Assembly: GCF_000308315.1 (NCBI RefSeq)
Contig: NZ_CALJ01000318.1
Location: forward strand, 1 to 40,410
Origin: Legionella tunisiensis
GTDB lineage: Bacteria > Pseudomonadota > Gammaproteobacteria > Legionellales > Legionellaceae
Direction of reading: 5' to 3'
DNA: 40,410 bases
Positions 20,166-31,529 of the stretch are shown in pieces (position 1 is the first letter of the stretch; every line of letters starts with the position of its first letter). The notes under the pieces are model-generated. The model searched no databases. It was given only the letters and a program-made list of their open reading frames with translations, and was not told where the DNA came from. The position numbers and the translations under genes were made by a program.

Positions 20166-21808
20166 ATGGAAACTAACGAGCATCGTGATGCCGGTAATAA
20201 AATTCGCATTATGACCTTAGATAACCCTTATTTACAGGGTAGCAACGGTCTATCCCCAGACAGCGAGAATTTACGTGTTCGTATGATGAGAATTGTTGAG
20301 GGCATTCCTGTTCCTCTAGACGTCGAAGTAGACGCTGGTGATATTGTTGCTTTGGCCGGAGATTATTTCACCAAAGCAGGTTGGGGGTCTGGATTTACAA
20401 ATCCCAGCAATGACAGGCCACGTAAAAAAGACAATGAAGCGTTATTTAACTTAGCTGTCAGTCCTGAGGAAAATGGAGTCTTTCTTGATGCCTATAGTGA
20501 TTTAGCCTCACCAACCCTGAGTGAAGATGAGATTAAAAAATTTATGCGATTGAAGAAACAACCTATATTCCCTTTTTGTCATCGCTTAATAACATTTTTC
20601 AACAATTGGTGTATGCATTTAAGGTCAAGGATTACAATAAAAAATTACTGTTAAACGAAGCACATTTCGCTCCTTGGTCAACGCGCGCTTACATGGTTGG
20701 CCACACTGCCGCTCTTCAGTCAGCTGAGCTCGCTTATGCTTTTAAGCTGTTAGCCGAAGATGGCGACCTCACTAAAGTCGATGCCACGACACTTGTCAAC
20801 GCACTGAAGCGAGCAGAAAAAATCCGTCAAAACCCAACCGAATTTGCTTGTTATGATTTAACCAATAATAAAGCGATCTACCAAGAACTATATTACCGTT
20901 ACCATGCCCTGGCAGTCAGCCAAGATCTGTTTACCATGCATTTTTATTCTGATCACTTTGCAGGTGGACACCTAAGTCGCATAGGTTTATTGCGTCAAAT
21001 TATGCCTGCGCAATTTGGTAATTGGGGATCTATTCTCATCAATAATATGCACAATGAAGATAATACCTTTGGCGTAAACGTGTTAAATCCGTTTCAACCC
21101 CACGGTTATAAACAATATGGAGCCGATACCGTCTTTGGTATTAACCCGAGTAAAGATCAAGCATACGGTGATGGTACCTATTTTGAACGCTCAAACGATG
21201 CGGATAGTAATCAGCTCATTAATGGCATGGATAATTCACTTGGCGATATTACGAGACGCTTACTAGGTAATCAGAAATCTAAACCGTCTGAGTATGGTGG
21301 TCTTGCTTTTCTGCCGGAGGTAAATTACAGGGAATCTCAGCCTCAACCTTTATTGATACATGGAGTCAATGGCAAGGTTTATTACCGAGCCAATATTAGC
21401 CGAGTAGACATGTTAACTACTGAGCAATATGCAGCAACACGCCAAGATCCCACTAATCATGGTTATAAAGAATTAGGTTATTTCACTGCGATTTGGTTAG
21501 TCGCTAAATTAAGACTGTTAAGTTTTATCTATTCTCCAAAACTCGAACAACCAACTGCTAGCAAAACTGTAGTAGTGACATCGCCTCTTGAAAAAGAAGC
21601 AGCATATTCAGTGATGGATCACATAATAACTACAACGGTGAACCCACCCATTCAGTCAACAGCAGAAGGGGAACAAACACCTGTAGGAGCTTGGCGTGAG
21701 AATCTTTCTGAATCATGCTCTATCGATGTTTGCAGATTTATGCCACAACCTAGAAACAGTGTTTCAGATAAACATCAACCCTCTACAACAATGGCTTTAG
21801 GACAATAA
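20166..21808 (+). CDS. plcC: PlcC/CegC1-like zinc metallophospholipase C, putative Dot/Icm effector (one frameshift)
   Basis: Resembles the Legionella PlcA/PlcB/PlcC phospholipases C. Recognised stretches are DAGDIVALAGDYF (N-terminal), EAHFAPWSTRAYMVGHTAA, LFTMHFYSDHFAGGHLSRIG, LINNMHNEDNTFG and YGDGTYFE, rich in His, Asp and Glu that could hold zinc. The frame breaks in the A6 run 20535-20540; one added base gives IKKIYAIEETTYIPFLSSL and a 547-aa protein. ATG 20166 is chosen because it follows the promoter; no strong ribosome-binding site precedes it. There is no signal peptide, which fits the Dot/Icm substrate PlcC better than the exported PlcA and PlcB. The last 130 or so residues are polar and low in motifs. 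A PlcA/B-type relation remains possible. Confidence 0.68.
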
Positions 21809-21820
21809 ATATCATAATTT

Positions 21821-21846
21821 CCCTCGTCATCTCGAGCAAGCGAGGG
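21821..21846. repeat. Small inverted repeat, possibly a REP-like element
   Basis: CCCTCG (21821-21826) and CGAGGG (21841-21846) enclose TCATCTCGAGCAAG, 12 nt past the phospholipase C stop. The motif resembles short dispersed palindromes found downstream of genes in many bacteria. It could also be a weak terminator. Only one copy was seen here. The rest of the 264-bp gap shows no gene. Confidence 0.3.
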
Positions 21847-22072
21847 ATATCCCGGGCAAGATATAAATATATGTCATAGATTGTCGTTAAGTTGCTACTG
21901 ACATTGGTATATTGCCATAAAAAATAACGTCAATGGCATTTCAGAACATTAAGGCCCTTGCAGACGTGCTGTACGAATAAATCCTCTGAAAAATATTCTT
22001 ATTGATAAAAGATTGCCCCTAAAACGCTCACTTGCTATGCTAGAAAAACTTCTTTCTGCTTAAATTTGTTGA

Positions 22073-22411
22073 ATGGACAGTCTTTATATTCAGGGTCTAA
22101 CTGTAGCCGCTCGAATTGGCGTCTATGACTGGGAACAGCGAATCTGCCAACCCTTATTAATTGATATTACTATTCCGGCTGACTTTACCAATTGTGAAGA
22201 TAATTTAGCCAATACCATCGATTACGCCAAACTATGCCAACAAGTCACCAACTATGTGGAATCAAACTCCTTTCATCTGATCGAAACAGTCGCTGACCAT
22301 ATTGCTCAATTAATTAAAAATGAGTATAACCTCCCACAGCTAACCATTAGCATTAGTAAACCGCAAGCAATAAAAAATGCTCGCGATATTCGGGTGACTG
22401 TAACCCGTTAA
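22073..22411 (+). CDS. folB: Dihydroneopterin aldolase
   Basis: FolB converts 7,8-dihydroneopterin to 6-hydroxymethyl-dihydropterin and glycolaldehyde in folate synthesis. The 112-aa protein is the usual size and shows GLTVAARIGVYDWEQRICQPLLID (read in two parts: VAARIGVYDWE, then QPLLIDI), TIDYAKLC, HLIETVADHIA with the conserved Glu, and ISKPQAIKNARDIRVTV. No clear ribosome-binding site is visible before ATG 22073. No other folate gene is adjacent. It converges on the metal ATPase gene. Confidence 0.93.
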   Translation: MDSLYIQGLTVAARIGVYDWEQRICQPLLIDITIPADFTNCEDNLANTIDYAKLCQQVTNYVESNSFHLIETVADHIAQLIKNEYNLPQLTISISKPQAIKNARDIRVTVTR

Positions 22412-22468
22412 ATAGAGTTGAATGGTTCTGTTGATGGTGTAGCTATCATCCTGTCATCGCTAGGTGGC

Positions 22469-25384
22469 TTAGAAACGAAAAAGCCTTCTATAAAAAACCT
22501 CTTGCTTTGCAGAAGGATTTGTGGATTGGTGAGTAATCTCCTGTCTTGCGAGTCTTGAAGGCTCACTCTGGCTTATAGCGCCGTCTCCAGTTGTTGGATT
22601 AAATTGGTCAAAGATTAAGTAGCTAACAGCTGTCAAAATGAACAAAGTCAATATTAATCCTCCTGATAAAGCAGAGGCACAGCCTATCGCAGCCAAACTT
22701 CCTGCAGTAAATGCAGATAACCCCAATCCTTTTGACATAACAGTTGAGATGAGCAGACCAACAATTAATAGTGTACTTGCACCAGCCCCTAATCCTACAG
22801 AAGCATCTGCAACAAGAAATTCTCTAAGCCATGAACGGCGTTTATCAAGTGCATCATCAACTGAAAGTTTTACACGGTAACAGTTGAGCAAAGTAAATCC
22901 GGTCGTTGACATCATGATCAACATTGGAATCAAAGGAGACACACCCATGCCTGCTATTGAAAAACTAATAATAAACGCTAAAAAAGCAATGGCACTAAAA
23001 ACTAATAACCCTTGATTTTGACGAATATTTTTTTGGAAAAAACGATCCAATTTATGGTGTTCAAATAGATAAGCCAATGAACCATTCAAGCAAATATCGG
23101 TAAAAAAAGCAGCCTTGTCAGTGGAATTCATCGCACAACTGACCCCGTTTTCTTCTGTCACAATTCGGGCGCAAGGCGCATCATTTAAACCATCCCCGAC
23201 AAACCAAACACCCCCTCGATATTTTTTAGGTTCCGCAGGCTTCACGCCATCCCAACTACTTCTTAATTTTCTTAAAAATGCGTCTTTGCTAACAAACCAA
23301 CCTTCTTTTTAGGTGCAGGAACAGGCTCAAAGGTCCTCATTAATTTTCGTAAAAAATCTTCCTTCATATGTGGCTGTTGCTCAGAATGAATATTTTTGGG
23401 ATCAAAAATGGTTTCTTCACTATCTGGATATGCCTTGGCCGATAATTGTTTATTAAATGCCATCGCCGACACAGAATTATCACCAGTAAGCATGATTAAC
23501 GTTTTACCTTCTTTCTTTAAGCGCTTCAGCGCTTCTAAAATATCACTTCTTGGTTCATGTTGTATGAAAATGACTCCTTTATAAGCCCTATTTTCAGCCA
23601 CATATACTGGTGTATAACCTTGCGCTAATTTATTTTCAATCAAAAGCGAATGCTCATCCGACAACACCACACCCGATTGCTTCATATAATCCGCATTACC
23701 TAAATGAATTGGTAAACCTTGAACAACCGCTGACAAACCACGATTTTTAGGGTCGCGAACTACTTCACTTATATCCTGAAAGACAATACTCTTGGCAATC
23801 TTGTCTTCATAAAAACGGTTAATTGCGTTAGCAAGTGGATGTCCCGCACCATGATTTTTTCTAATAAATGAATTCGTTGCCAGGTAGCGTCGTTAAGCCC
23901 CACATAGGACTCCACCTGGCTCTTACCTGTTGTAAGCGTGCCCGTTTTATCAAATACAACGGTATGGATTTCCTCCGTATTCAAATTTTCATTGCGCAAT
24001 AAGATATTTTTATTATTGCGCTGATAGATACTTAGCAACTGCGGCAACTGATGCGCAATAGCAATAGTGCAAGGGCAAACAGCAAATAAAATACCTGTAA
24101 TATTTTTTAATACTAACGGAACGGTGAATACTCCCAAAGCAAGTGGCGTTACGGCTGAGGCAACAATACTTACAATGATCAGGCTTATATAAAGAGAGGT
24201 GAATTTAGAAGAGTCAGCTATTGTAGCGCTCGCTTTGGGCGCTCGATTTGAACGAAATAATATTTTATTAATGCTGCTATTATAAGAATCGTTCTCCACA
24301 TACACAGTCACTGTTTGACCAAGATTAATTGCACCAGCCGTAATCTTATCCAGACGTTGTTTAGGCTGTTGTAGCTCGCCTGTTAATAACGACGCATCAA
24401 CCAAAGTCTCCCCCTGTATAAGGGTACAATCTACAGGAAAACACTCACCAACATTCACTTGGATAAGCATACCCTTCTTTAATGATTGCTTGGGCTGCAT
24501 TACTCTATCCTTATCCAACAAGCTCTGTGTGGGAATTAAAAACGCTTCAACATTAACATCTGCAGACCACGTTTCCATCAACACTATTAATTGTCCCTGT
24601 TCCTCTTCAGAAAGTTGATAACAAGAGTATTGTTCTGCCATTTGTGGAAATAAGGATTTCATGCCTTTTAAATGCATTGTCTTTGATTTTTGTAAAACCA
24701 AGCGCTTAATTTCATCCATACCGTTTACTATTGCTATCAGCATCACTGGCATAATGAAACTCATGAATACCATCGAAAAACTACTTGCCAGAGGCATGGT
24801 AATCGAATGATAGAGTGTATGAATCAAAGACAATAGCCAACCGAGACTAACCGTCGAAGACATATCATTAATATTTTTATTACGCAGATTACGTAAAAAG
24901 GTAGAGAGATAATGTCTCCCCGTATAAGCGGTAGTTAAGGAAGTAACTGCTGTTAAAATAACGGTTAAGAATAATGAGGGAGGATAAGCGAGTGATAAAA
25001 TAAAAATACCAAACATGGCGACTAAATTAATTAAAATATTGGTCCGATTAGGCCACTTTGATTGATTTTCTGATTCTAGATTTTTTCATCAATGACTTCA
25101 AATTCGTGAAACTCAACGGAGGTTATTTTTTTGAGGATATCAAGAATAGCTTGATTATGTCTGCCATCCTTGTTAAACCCTTCTTCTCCACTTCGAATCG
25201 TTACAAATATTTCCTGAGTACCTAACCGTGGTTGGGCATCTATAGAATCGATTGCTGCGTCAGACGGTAATAAGTCAGTACCACTCAAATCACTGAGTGC
25301 CTCTTGTACTGCAAAACCACACCCTCCGTGACACATAATCCCAGACACTAAAAAAGAACCCTGAAATATTATATTTTTTGGCAT
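22469..25384 (-). CDS. P1B-type (heavy-metal) ATPase with CX3C N-terminal motif and extra C-terminal membrane region (three frameshifts)
   Basis: Metal-transporting P-type ATPase. Adding one base to each of three runs (T6 25081-25086, T6 23855-23860, A5 23274-23278) fuses four pieces into 972 aa. In order: an HMA-like N terminus with SGIMCHGGCG (Cys18 and Cys22, CX3C in place of the usual CXXC), membrane helices, TGE of the actuator domain (about 335), the metal-site CPC in a helix (437-439, FAVCPCTIA), phosphorylation site VFDKTGTLT (Asp about 479), GHPLANAI matching the P1B HP motif, TGDN, hinge GDGLNDAP, and IMMSTTGFTLLNCYR, which resembles the MxxSS helix of Cu(I) pumps. After that come two or more additional hydrophobic segments and a polar tail. 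Substrate likely Cu(I) or Ag(I), by inference. Confidence 0.82.
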
Positions 25385-25422
25385 AAGTTAAATTCCTGTC
25401 GTGATGCATGCCTTTGCAAGAA

Positions 25423-25683
25423 TTATCGTTGAGTATAGTTTTCTAACTTCCTTTCAACGACGGCAGAGGTAACAGCATCAAGTAAGTATTCCCCTGATTT
25501 TCTGTGTCTTTCCTTAGGTTGGAGCTTACTTCTTTCGATTTGGCTATCATGCGGTATCGTTTCGTCAATACAGTGTTCAAATCTTACCGTACTGACTCGT
25601 GCATTCTGTTCTGCACCTGTTCTTCTTACCCCAGTTTCACTACAACGAACTACTGAAAAAATTTATTTATTTCTACTAGACAT
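25423..25683 (-). pseudogene. Small ORF between the SPOR gene and the metal ATPase, interrupted by one stop
   Basis: ATG 25683 overlaps the end of the SPOR gene and opens a frame that would encode 86 aa (MSSRNK, stop, IFSVVRCSETGVRRTG...), ending 38 nt before the ATPase gene. The only interruption is a TAA at codon 7, in a TAAA-type repeat next to a T tract. After it 79 codons are open, with protein-like, polar composition (e.g. GEYLLDAVTSAVVERKLENY). No ATG, GTG or TTG is seen just after the stop. It could be a real gene with an assembly error, a decayed gene, or chance. Confidence 0.3.
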
Positions 25684-26355
25684 CCATTTTACGAATCATC
25701 CCTGTAATACGCTCACTGCGTGCTATAGACATCCGCGCTTTTTCAGCATCTCCCCGTGAATGAAAGGGACCGAGAATTACTCTGAACCAATTACCCTGCT
25801 GCTGAGACGACATAGCAACATGAACGTCAAAGCCTTTCAAAGTTAATGCTGCTTTCAAACGCTCAGCCTCTTGTTTATTTTTGAATGAAGCAAGCTGCAA
25901 CAAATAGGATTCTTTACTATTCGTGCTGGCTACCGTTACAGGCTTACTTTCTGTAACAACAGCTGGAGTCTGCGTTTGCTGATTTGCAGCTGCTGGCGTA
26001 GGAGTCGAAGCAATAGCTACCGGTGATGAAGGCGAACCCACCGCTTTAACTGGCGCCATCGTAGCAGGATTAATCTGATGGGTTACCTGTGCAGGTGCAC
26101 TTCGATCTTTAGCCAGTAATGTATAAAACTCAAATTTTGGTTTTGGTATTTCATTTTGTTTTGCAACAACGTGTGCCGTATTTTTTGTTCATCTTGCTGT
26201 CCTAATACCTGAGTATTAATCCAGGTAGTTAAGCTAGTAAAATCAAACACCGTTGCTGCCAAATAACCCACTACAAAAGAAGCCAGCACCCAAAATACTT
26301 GCTTCGGGGCACGGCTCCTTTGCCGACTCGGTCTTCTTCCGTAATCCTTTGCCAT
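25676..26355 (-). CDS. SPOR-domain cell-division-type protein, FtsN-like (one frameshift)
   Basis: Bitopic inner-membrane protein with a C-terminal peptidoglycan-binding SPOR domain. In order: a basic cytoplasmic N terminus (RRPSRQRSRAPKQ), one transmembrane helix (VFWVLASFVVGYLAATVF), the family segment PKFEFYTLLAKD, a Pro/Ala/Thr-rich linker, and the SPOR domain (YLLQLASFKNKQEAERLKA ... WFRVILGPFHSRGDAEKA). The frame breaks in the T6 run 26181-26186; one added base restores 226 aa from ATG 26355, which shares its A with the argS stop (TGATG). The argS-ftsN-type order is common in proteobacteria. It likely binds glycan strands at the septum. Confidence 0.88.
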
Positions 26356-28115
26356 CACATGCTCTCAGGAGTTGATACACCAATTAATTGCAAGCCATTT
26401 CTCAAGATTTGACGTACTGCTTTTAGAAGACATAAACGCGCATTCCTTAAGACATCGTGCTCGCACAATAGTTGTACGGCATTGTAATAGCTATGCAATC
26501 CATTCGCTAGTTCCCGTAAATAATAGGCAAGCTGATGCGGTTCACAAGTACTTGCTGATGCCACAATGACTTCTGGGTAACGATTTATTAAAGAAATCAA
26601 AGCCGCTTCCTGGGGCTCCGCTAACAATTCAATATGGGCAAGACCATTTTCTTCATTCCATTGCAAACCACGCTCTTGTAATTGCCGCAATACAGAACTA
26701 ATGCGTGCATGGGCATATTGAATGTAATAAACGGGATTATCGTTTGATTCAGACTTTGCCAAATCCAAATCAAAATCCATATGTTGTTCTGGTTTACGCA
26801 TGACATAGAAGAAACGAGCTGCATCATTGCCGACTTCTTCACGCAACTCTCGCAGAGTCACGAAAGAACCACTGCGAGTCGACATTTGAACTCGCTCACT
26901 ACCACGATAAAGAATCGCAAATTGTACCAATAAAACATCTAAAGCATTTTGATCATGGCCCAAAGCGGTTACTGCTGCTCTGACGCGTGTTACATAGCCG
27001 TGGTGATCGGCACCAAAAATATCGATGACACGCTCAAAACCTCGATTATACTTATCCCAATGATAAGCTACGTCCGAAGCAAAATAGGTGGTGTGTCCAT
27101 TTGCGCGTACCAATACACGATCTTTCTCGTCGCCAAAATCAGTTGCACGAAACCACAAAGCCCCTTCTTTTTCGTAAGTATGGCCGGCTTCTTTTAATGC
27201 CTGAATTCCTTTATCAATTGCTCCGCCATCTAGTAATGATTGTTCTGAAAACCAGTAATCATACTGCACACCAAAACCTGCCAAATCATCTTTAATGTCA
27301 TCGAGTACCGAATCCAAAGCCAGCTTGTGAAATAAGTTAAAACCCTTTTCACCAAGCAGAATACGCGCTTGAGAAATCATGGCATCAATATAGACTTCTT
27401 TATCGCCCCCTTGTGGTTCATCAGCAGGTAAGCCCTCTTGTACTACAGACCAGGGATGTACAAAATCACGACCATACTTGTTTAAGGCTTCCTGGGCAAT
27501 AGTTACGACATAATCACCACGATAACCATTAGCAGGAAAAACGATTCCCTCACCAGCCAGACTTAAATAACGCAGCCAAACACTTACGGCAAGAATATTC
27601 ATCTGACGGCCAGCATCATTCACATAATATTCACTACTCACTGTAAAACCAGCGGCCTTTAATATATTTGCCAACGTTGCACCAAAAGCAGCGCCACGGC
27701 CATGGCCAACATGCAGTGGACCAGTCGGATTTGCCGAGACAAACTCCAGAATGACTTTTTGTCCTTGCCCAAAATGGCTACGACCAAATAACTCCCCTTC
27801 TTTAAGTACCTGAGTAATAATTTGGCTGCGCACTTCATTGCGCATGAAAAAATTAATAAATCCGGGACCAGCTATTTCAACTCGCTCCACCGCTGAATGG
27901 GAAGGTAAAGTATTGATGATTAACTCAGCTAATTGACGGGGCCCCTGGCGGCAAGGTTTGGCCAACATCATCGCTAGATTCGTCGCAAAATCACCATGAT
28001 TACTATCTTTAGCCCGCTCAACTTTGATTTCCACCTCAACATCTTGTGGAATAGCGGCTGATGCTTTAAGTATTGTAAGCGCCTGGGTGAGCAATTGTTC
28101 GACGGTTTGTTTCAT
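26355..28115 (-). CDS. argS: Arginyl-tRNA synthetase
   Basis: ArgS charges tRNA-Arg. It is a class I synthetase with the HIGH-like motif HVGHGRG in [20 protein letters not shown], and the KMSKS region replaced by QMSTRSG, as is normal for many ArgRS. The N-terminal Add-1 domain and the C-terminal DALR helical domain ([17 protein letters not shown] ... [16 protein letters not shown]) are present. ATG 28115 (MKQTVEQLL) is preferred over an upstream in-frame TTG at 28136, giving 586 aa. It is coupled to the SPOR gene by the TGATG overlap and lies 17 nt downstream of the LysR gene. Confidence 0.96.
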   Translation of the reverse strand: MKQTVEQLLTQALTILKASAAIPQDVEVEIKVERAKDSNHGDFATNLAMMLAKPCRQGPRQLAELIINTLPSHSAVERVEIAGPGFINFFMRNEVRSQIITQVLKEGELFGRSHFGQGQKVILEFVSANPTGPLHVGHGRGAAFGATLANILKAAGFTVSSEYYVNDAGRQMNILAVSVWLRYLSLAGEGIVFPANGYRGDYVVTIAQEALNKYGRDFVHPWSVVQEGLPADEPQGGDKEVYIDAMISQARILLGEKGFNLFHKLALDSVLDDIKDDLAGFGVQYDYWFSEQSLLDGGAIDKGIQALKEAGHTYEKEGALWFRATDFGDEKDRVLVRANGHTTYFASDVAYHWDKYNRGFERVIDIFGADHHGYVTRVRAAVTALGHDQNALDVLLVQFAILYRGSERVQMSTRSGSFVTLRELREEVGNDAARFFYVMRKPEQHMDFDLDLAKSESNDNPVYYIQYAHARISSVLRQLQERGLQWNEENGLAHIELLAEPQEAALISLINRYPEVIVASASTCEPHQLAYYLRELANGLHSYYNAVQLLCEHDVLRNARLCLLKAVRQILRNGLQLIGVSTPESM

Positions 28116-28132
28116 AACACTTTTTTCACTCG

Positions 28133-29117
28133 TCAAAAAGCAGCTATTATGCGCTTTTTCGTACCAGTTGCAAAGTCTATTGGCAATATCAAGACAAATC
28201 CATGACGATTAAGCCTGTCAGCCCTCCAAAAGAAATAATCACGCAAGTTTGGCAGTAAAAAATCGACAAAAGCACGGATTTTTGGTAGTTCGAAATCATA
28301 AGCACGGTAAAACATAAAAATGTCATAATGACGAAAAGTATATTGGGTTAATACCTGGACCAACTCACCACACTCTAACCATGCTTTGACTAAGATGTCG
28401 CCCGTTAAAAATAACCCAACCCCGGTCAGACAAGCTTGGTTTAAAGCCTCAAAATTATCCATATAGAGAATAGGTTTTGCACAATGTAATTGTCCCCCAT
28501 CAGCAAGTGGTAAAAAATGAGCTGGTTTACGCAGACTATGCGAAATGATCTTAAAGCGCGGCAAGTCCTCTGCATCCTTCGGCAAGCCATAACGAGCGAC
28601 AAATTCTTTGGAAGCACAGAGAATATTATTCACACTATACATTTTACGGTATTTCAGTGTTTCTGTTGCCGGCGGAATAACCGGAAACCCCACCATAATA
28701 TCGATATCAGTACGTGACAGCGCATCATCCTGCTCTGAAAAAATAACTCCAGCTCAAGGAATGGGTAATTATTTATAAAAGCTGGTAAATGCTGTAATAC
28801 CCATTCCTTGGCTGTAATCGTTGAAACCAAGACTCTTAATTCTCCCTGTGGCTCCTCTCGGTTTGATTCGATAAATCGATTAACAGCCAGGATTTGTTCT
28901 TCAATTGACTTACAACGTTCATAAAATAAGCGACCAAACTCAGTAAGATAAACACGACGCGTAGTTCGTAAGAACAGTTGTTCACCAATCGCCCGCTCTA
29001 AATTTTTATTTGTTTACTAACTGCTGTTGCGGTCAAGTGTAACGTCTTGGCTGCCAAAGAAAAGCTGGCCAGCTCAGCCACTTTCAGAAAACAGGATACC
29101 TGTCCCTGGTTATACAT
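28133..29117 (-). CDS. LysR-family transcriptional regulator (two frameshifts)
   Basis: LysR-type regulator: N-terminal winged helix-turn-helix ([20 protein letters not shown], then [19 protein letters not shown]) and a C-terminal effector-binding domain ([10 protein letters not shown] ... [14 protein letters not shown]). The frame breaks in the T5 run 29003-29007 and the A6 run 28738-28743. Adding one base to each gives 328 aa from ATG 29117, slightly longer than the typical 300. It faces the VOC-family gene across 113 bp, the standard arrangement of a LysR regulator and its target, so it may control that gene. The co-inducer is unknown. Confidence 0.85.
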
Positions 29118-29230
29118 CGTTTTAACCCTTTATTATGAACTTATTATTCATAATTAATTAATTACAAGTCAATTTACAACTTTTTTCTCTGAATTATACT
29201 AGTTATAAAAGTTGTCAACGAGGCTAAAAA

Positions 29231-29626
29231 ATGACTACACAAACTACAGGCTACCAATATCATCACATGGGGATACCCACAGATAGTCCTCGGGAAGGTG
29301 AAAAATACAGTTCGACATTTAAAATGTATACGAGTGGAGGACATGACAGTGAATATCGTATTCAATACCATCGCTTTGAAGCCGATTCTCCCTTACACCC
29401 TTTAATAAAAACCAAAGCTCATGTGGCCTTTAAAGTCGATAGCATTGATGAAGCCATAGCAGGAAAAGAAGTGATTCTTGCGCCCTATGAGCCTTTTCCA
29501 GGATTCAAGGTTGCAATGATTGCAGAATGTGGTGCCCCCATTGAATTCATTGAAACAGAACTAAGTGAGGAAGAAATTTGGCAGGGCAGCCATAAGGGTT
29601 CCGTGATTTATCCTGAGATGGAGTAA
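29231..29626 (+). CDS. VOC (glyoxalase/bleomycin-resistance fold) family protein
   Basis: 131-aa protein of the vicinal oxygen chelate type: YHHMGIPTD at the N terminus, HVAFKVDSIDEAIAGKE in the middle, and GAPIEFIETEL near the end place His and Glu where the metal ligands of glyoxalase folds usually lie. The reaction is unknown. The start has CGAGG at 29219-29223. It is divergent from the LysR gene and probably regulated by it. Single short domain, intact. Confidence 0.7.
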   Translation: MTTQTTGYQYHHMGIPTDSPREGEKYSSTFKMYTSGGHDSEYRIQYHRFEADSPLHPLIKTKAHVAFKVDSIDEAIAGKEVILAPYEPFPGFKVAMIAECGAPIEFIETELSEEEIWQGSHKGSVIYPEME

Positions 29627-29665
29627 ACAATTGCACCACTCTTCTCAGTATTTGTTTAATCATAC

Positions 29666-29702
29666 TAGGGGTTGATTTACATTCTTTGCTATCCTACCCC
29701 TA
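29666..29702. repeat. Inverted repeat upstream of the D-threonine aldolase-like gene
   Basis: TAGGGGT (29666-29672) and ACCCCTA (29696-29702) form a perfect 7-bp inverted repeat with a 23-nt centre, ending 24 nt before the start codon. It could be an operator or a leader hairpin. Nothing else supports a function. Confidence 0.25.
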
Positions 29703-29726
29703 ACGAACCTTATTTCTGAAACGAAC

Positions 29727-30853
29727 ATGTCAAACGCGTTTATTGGTATTAATAAATTTGCCTTGGATACTCCCTGCCTAGTCATTGATAAAGACAAACT
29801 TGATTACAATCTTAAACGTATGCAGCAACATGTTGATGCAAATCGTATTAATCTTAGACCTCACTGTAAAACTCATAAATGCTCGCAACTAGCAAAACTG
29901 CAACGCCAATATGGAGCAATTGGTATTAGCGCGGCAAAAATCTCTGAGGCAGAAGTACTCATTAACCAAGGTATCAGTGGCATTTTAATTACGTCTCCCC
30001 TTGTTAGTGACTACAAAATAAGACGTCTCCTGAACTGTCTAAAAAATCACCTGATACGATGCTAGTCGTTGATAACGAGGAGAATATTGCTGAACTTGCC
30101 ACAGCAGCTGCTTCCATTAATCAAAAAATGAATGTCTTACTCGATTTGGATCCAGGTATAGGGAGGACTGGGATCAAACCAGAGCTCGCTTTACCCTTAG
30201 CAACCACTATTGTGAATTCCAAATGGCTGAATTTCCTTGGGGTACAGTGCTACGCCGGAAATTTGCAACATATTTTCTCTTATCGAGAACGACAAGAACA
30301 CTCTTTAAAAACAATGCAACAGGCCAGTGAAATCGTACAAAGGCTTAAAAAAGCCGGATTGCCCTGTTCTATTTTAACAGGTACTGGTACAGGTACCTAT
30401 GATATCGATAGCGCAGCAGCAGAAATCACTGAAATACAACCAGGATCTTATGCCGTTATGGATGTTGATTACGCTAGAATTGGCTCCAAAGAAAATCCTC
30501 ACCAGTTTACTACCTTTCAACATGCCATGACACTACTGACTACAGTCATCAGTGCTAACCGCCAAGAGCATGTTACTGTTGATGCCGGTACTAAAGCGCT
30601 CTATTTTGATCCTGTGAATAAACCTAAAATTATCAGTCACTCCCATTTAAATTACGATTGGGGTGGTTTTGGTGACGAGCATGGCAAAATAACTGCCCAA
30701 AACAATGTTCCGCTACCTGTTAATAAAGAAATCCTTGAATTAATCGTTCCGCATTGTGATCCCACCATTAATTTATTCGATAAATTTTATATCACCCGCA
30801 ACGACACCGTTATTGATGTTTGGGATATTGATGCACGAGGCGCAGCGCAGTAA
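29727..30853 (+). CDS. D-threonine aldolase / D-serine dehydratase-like PLP enzyme (one frameshift)
   Basis: Fold type III PLP enzyme of the alanine-racemase-N / DSD1 family, acting on D-serine or D-threonine-type amino acids. Evidence: LDTPCLVIDKDKLDYNL, the PLP lysine in RPHCKTHKC (about residue 50), DPGIGRTG, GVQCYAGNLQH, TGTGTGTYD, and a C-terminal PHCDPT supplying the His and Cys that bind zinc in DSD1-type enzymes. The frame breaks in the A6 run 30041-30046; one added base gives 375 aa, the expected length. The exact substrate cannot be told from sequence. The unknown gene at 30862 follows after 8 nt. Confidence 0.85.
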
Positions 30854-30861
30854 AGCTAACT

Positions 30862-31385
30862 ATGTCAACATTTACTTCTATCTATATCGAAACCTTAATC
30901 CTTGTTGCTGTTTGGGAACAACCTTTAATCTTTCAAGGCTGTTTTAAATTGACAGATAAAAATAACCACAATCAACGTTTGCTTTTTTTCGTTGTGAATG
31001 TAATAAGACAGATAAAAAAGAGCTTATTGAGCAGGACTTTTCTGCTTATGAATATCAGTTTAGCCATCTTTATGATGGAGCCCAACTTATTCGACTTAAC
31101 ACGCAGAACAAAGCGGAGGAGCATGCCCTCTATTTACTAAAGTACGCGCTTCATATCACTCTGCAAAAGATGATAACCAGCAGAAAACAATATCTTCTTT
31201 CTATTGATGAAGTAGCCTTGCATGCAATAACCAAACGTATAGAACCTATTTTGCATCAACGCTCCTGGTCTACCGAAGAGAACGAACTTGGTTTTGCAGT
31301 GGCTATGGATTTCAATCCCACGGAAGACTCCGTGACAGGCGGCAGTTATGGCCTTGATAGAGGGAAAAAATATCGATCAGCCTAG
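30862..31385 (+). CDS. Hypothetical protein (one frameshift)
   Basis: Unrecognised. It begins 8 nt after the aldolase-like gene, so it is probably cotranscribed. One added base in the T7 run 30983-30989 merges two pieces into a 174-aa soluble protein (RLLFFRCECNKTDKKELIEQ across the junction). It has no signal peptide. The segment NKAEEHALYLLKYALHIT looks helical. The C terminus is Gly/Ser-rich (TGGSYGLDRGKKYRSA). No family motif was found. Confidence 0.6.
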
Positions 31386-31529
31386 TATAACAATCCACTG
31401 AATAATTGTCTCTATTTCATCCCTTTCTAATCCTATTACCTCAGAGAAGGAGGGAATAATTGCTCTATCTATTTATATTATTTAAATTTTAAAAAAGTCA
31501 CCTCGCGAATCTATTCCCTTCATTTTGGT

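Noticed and set aside
29666-29702. A terminator for the VOC gene
   Set aside because: The inverted repeat has a 23-nt loop and no T tract; it is kept only as a low-confidence repeat.
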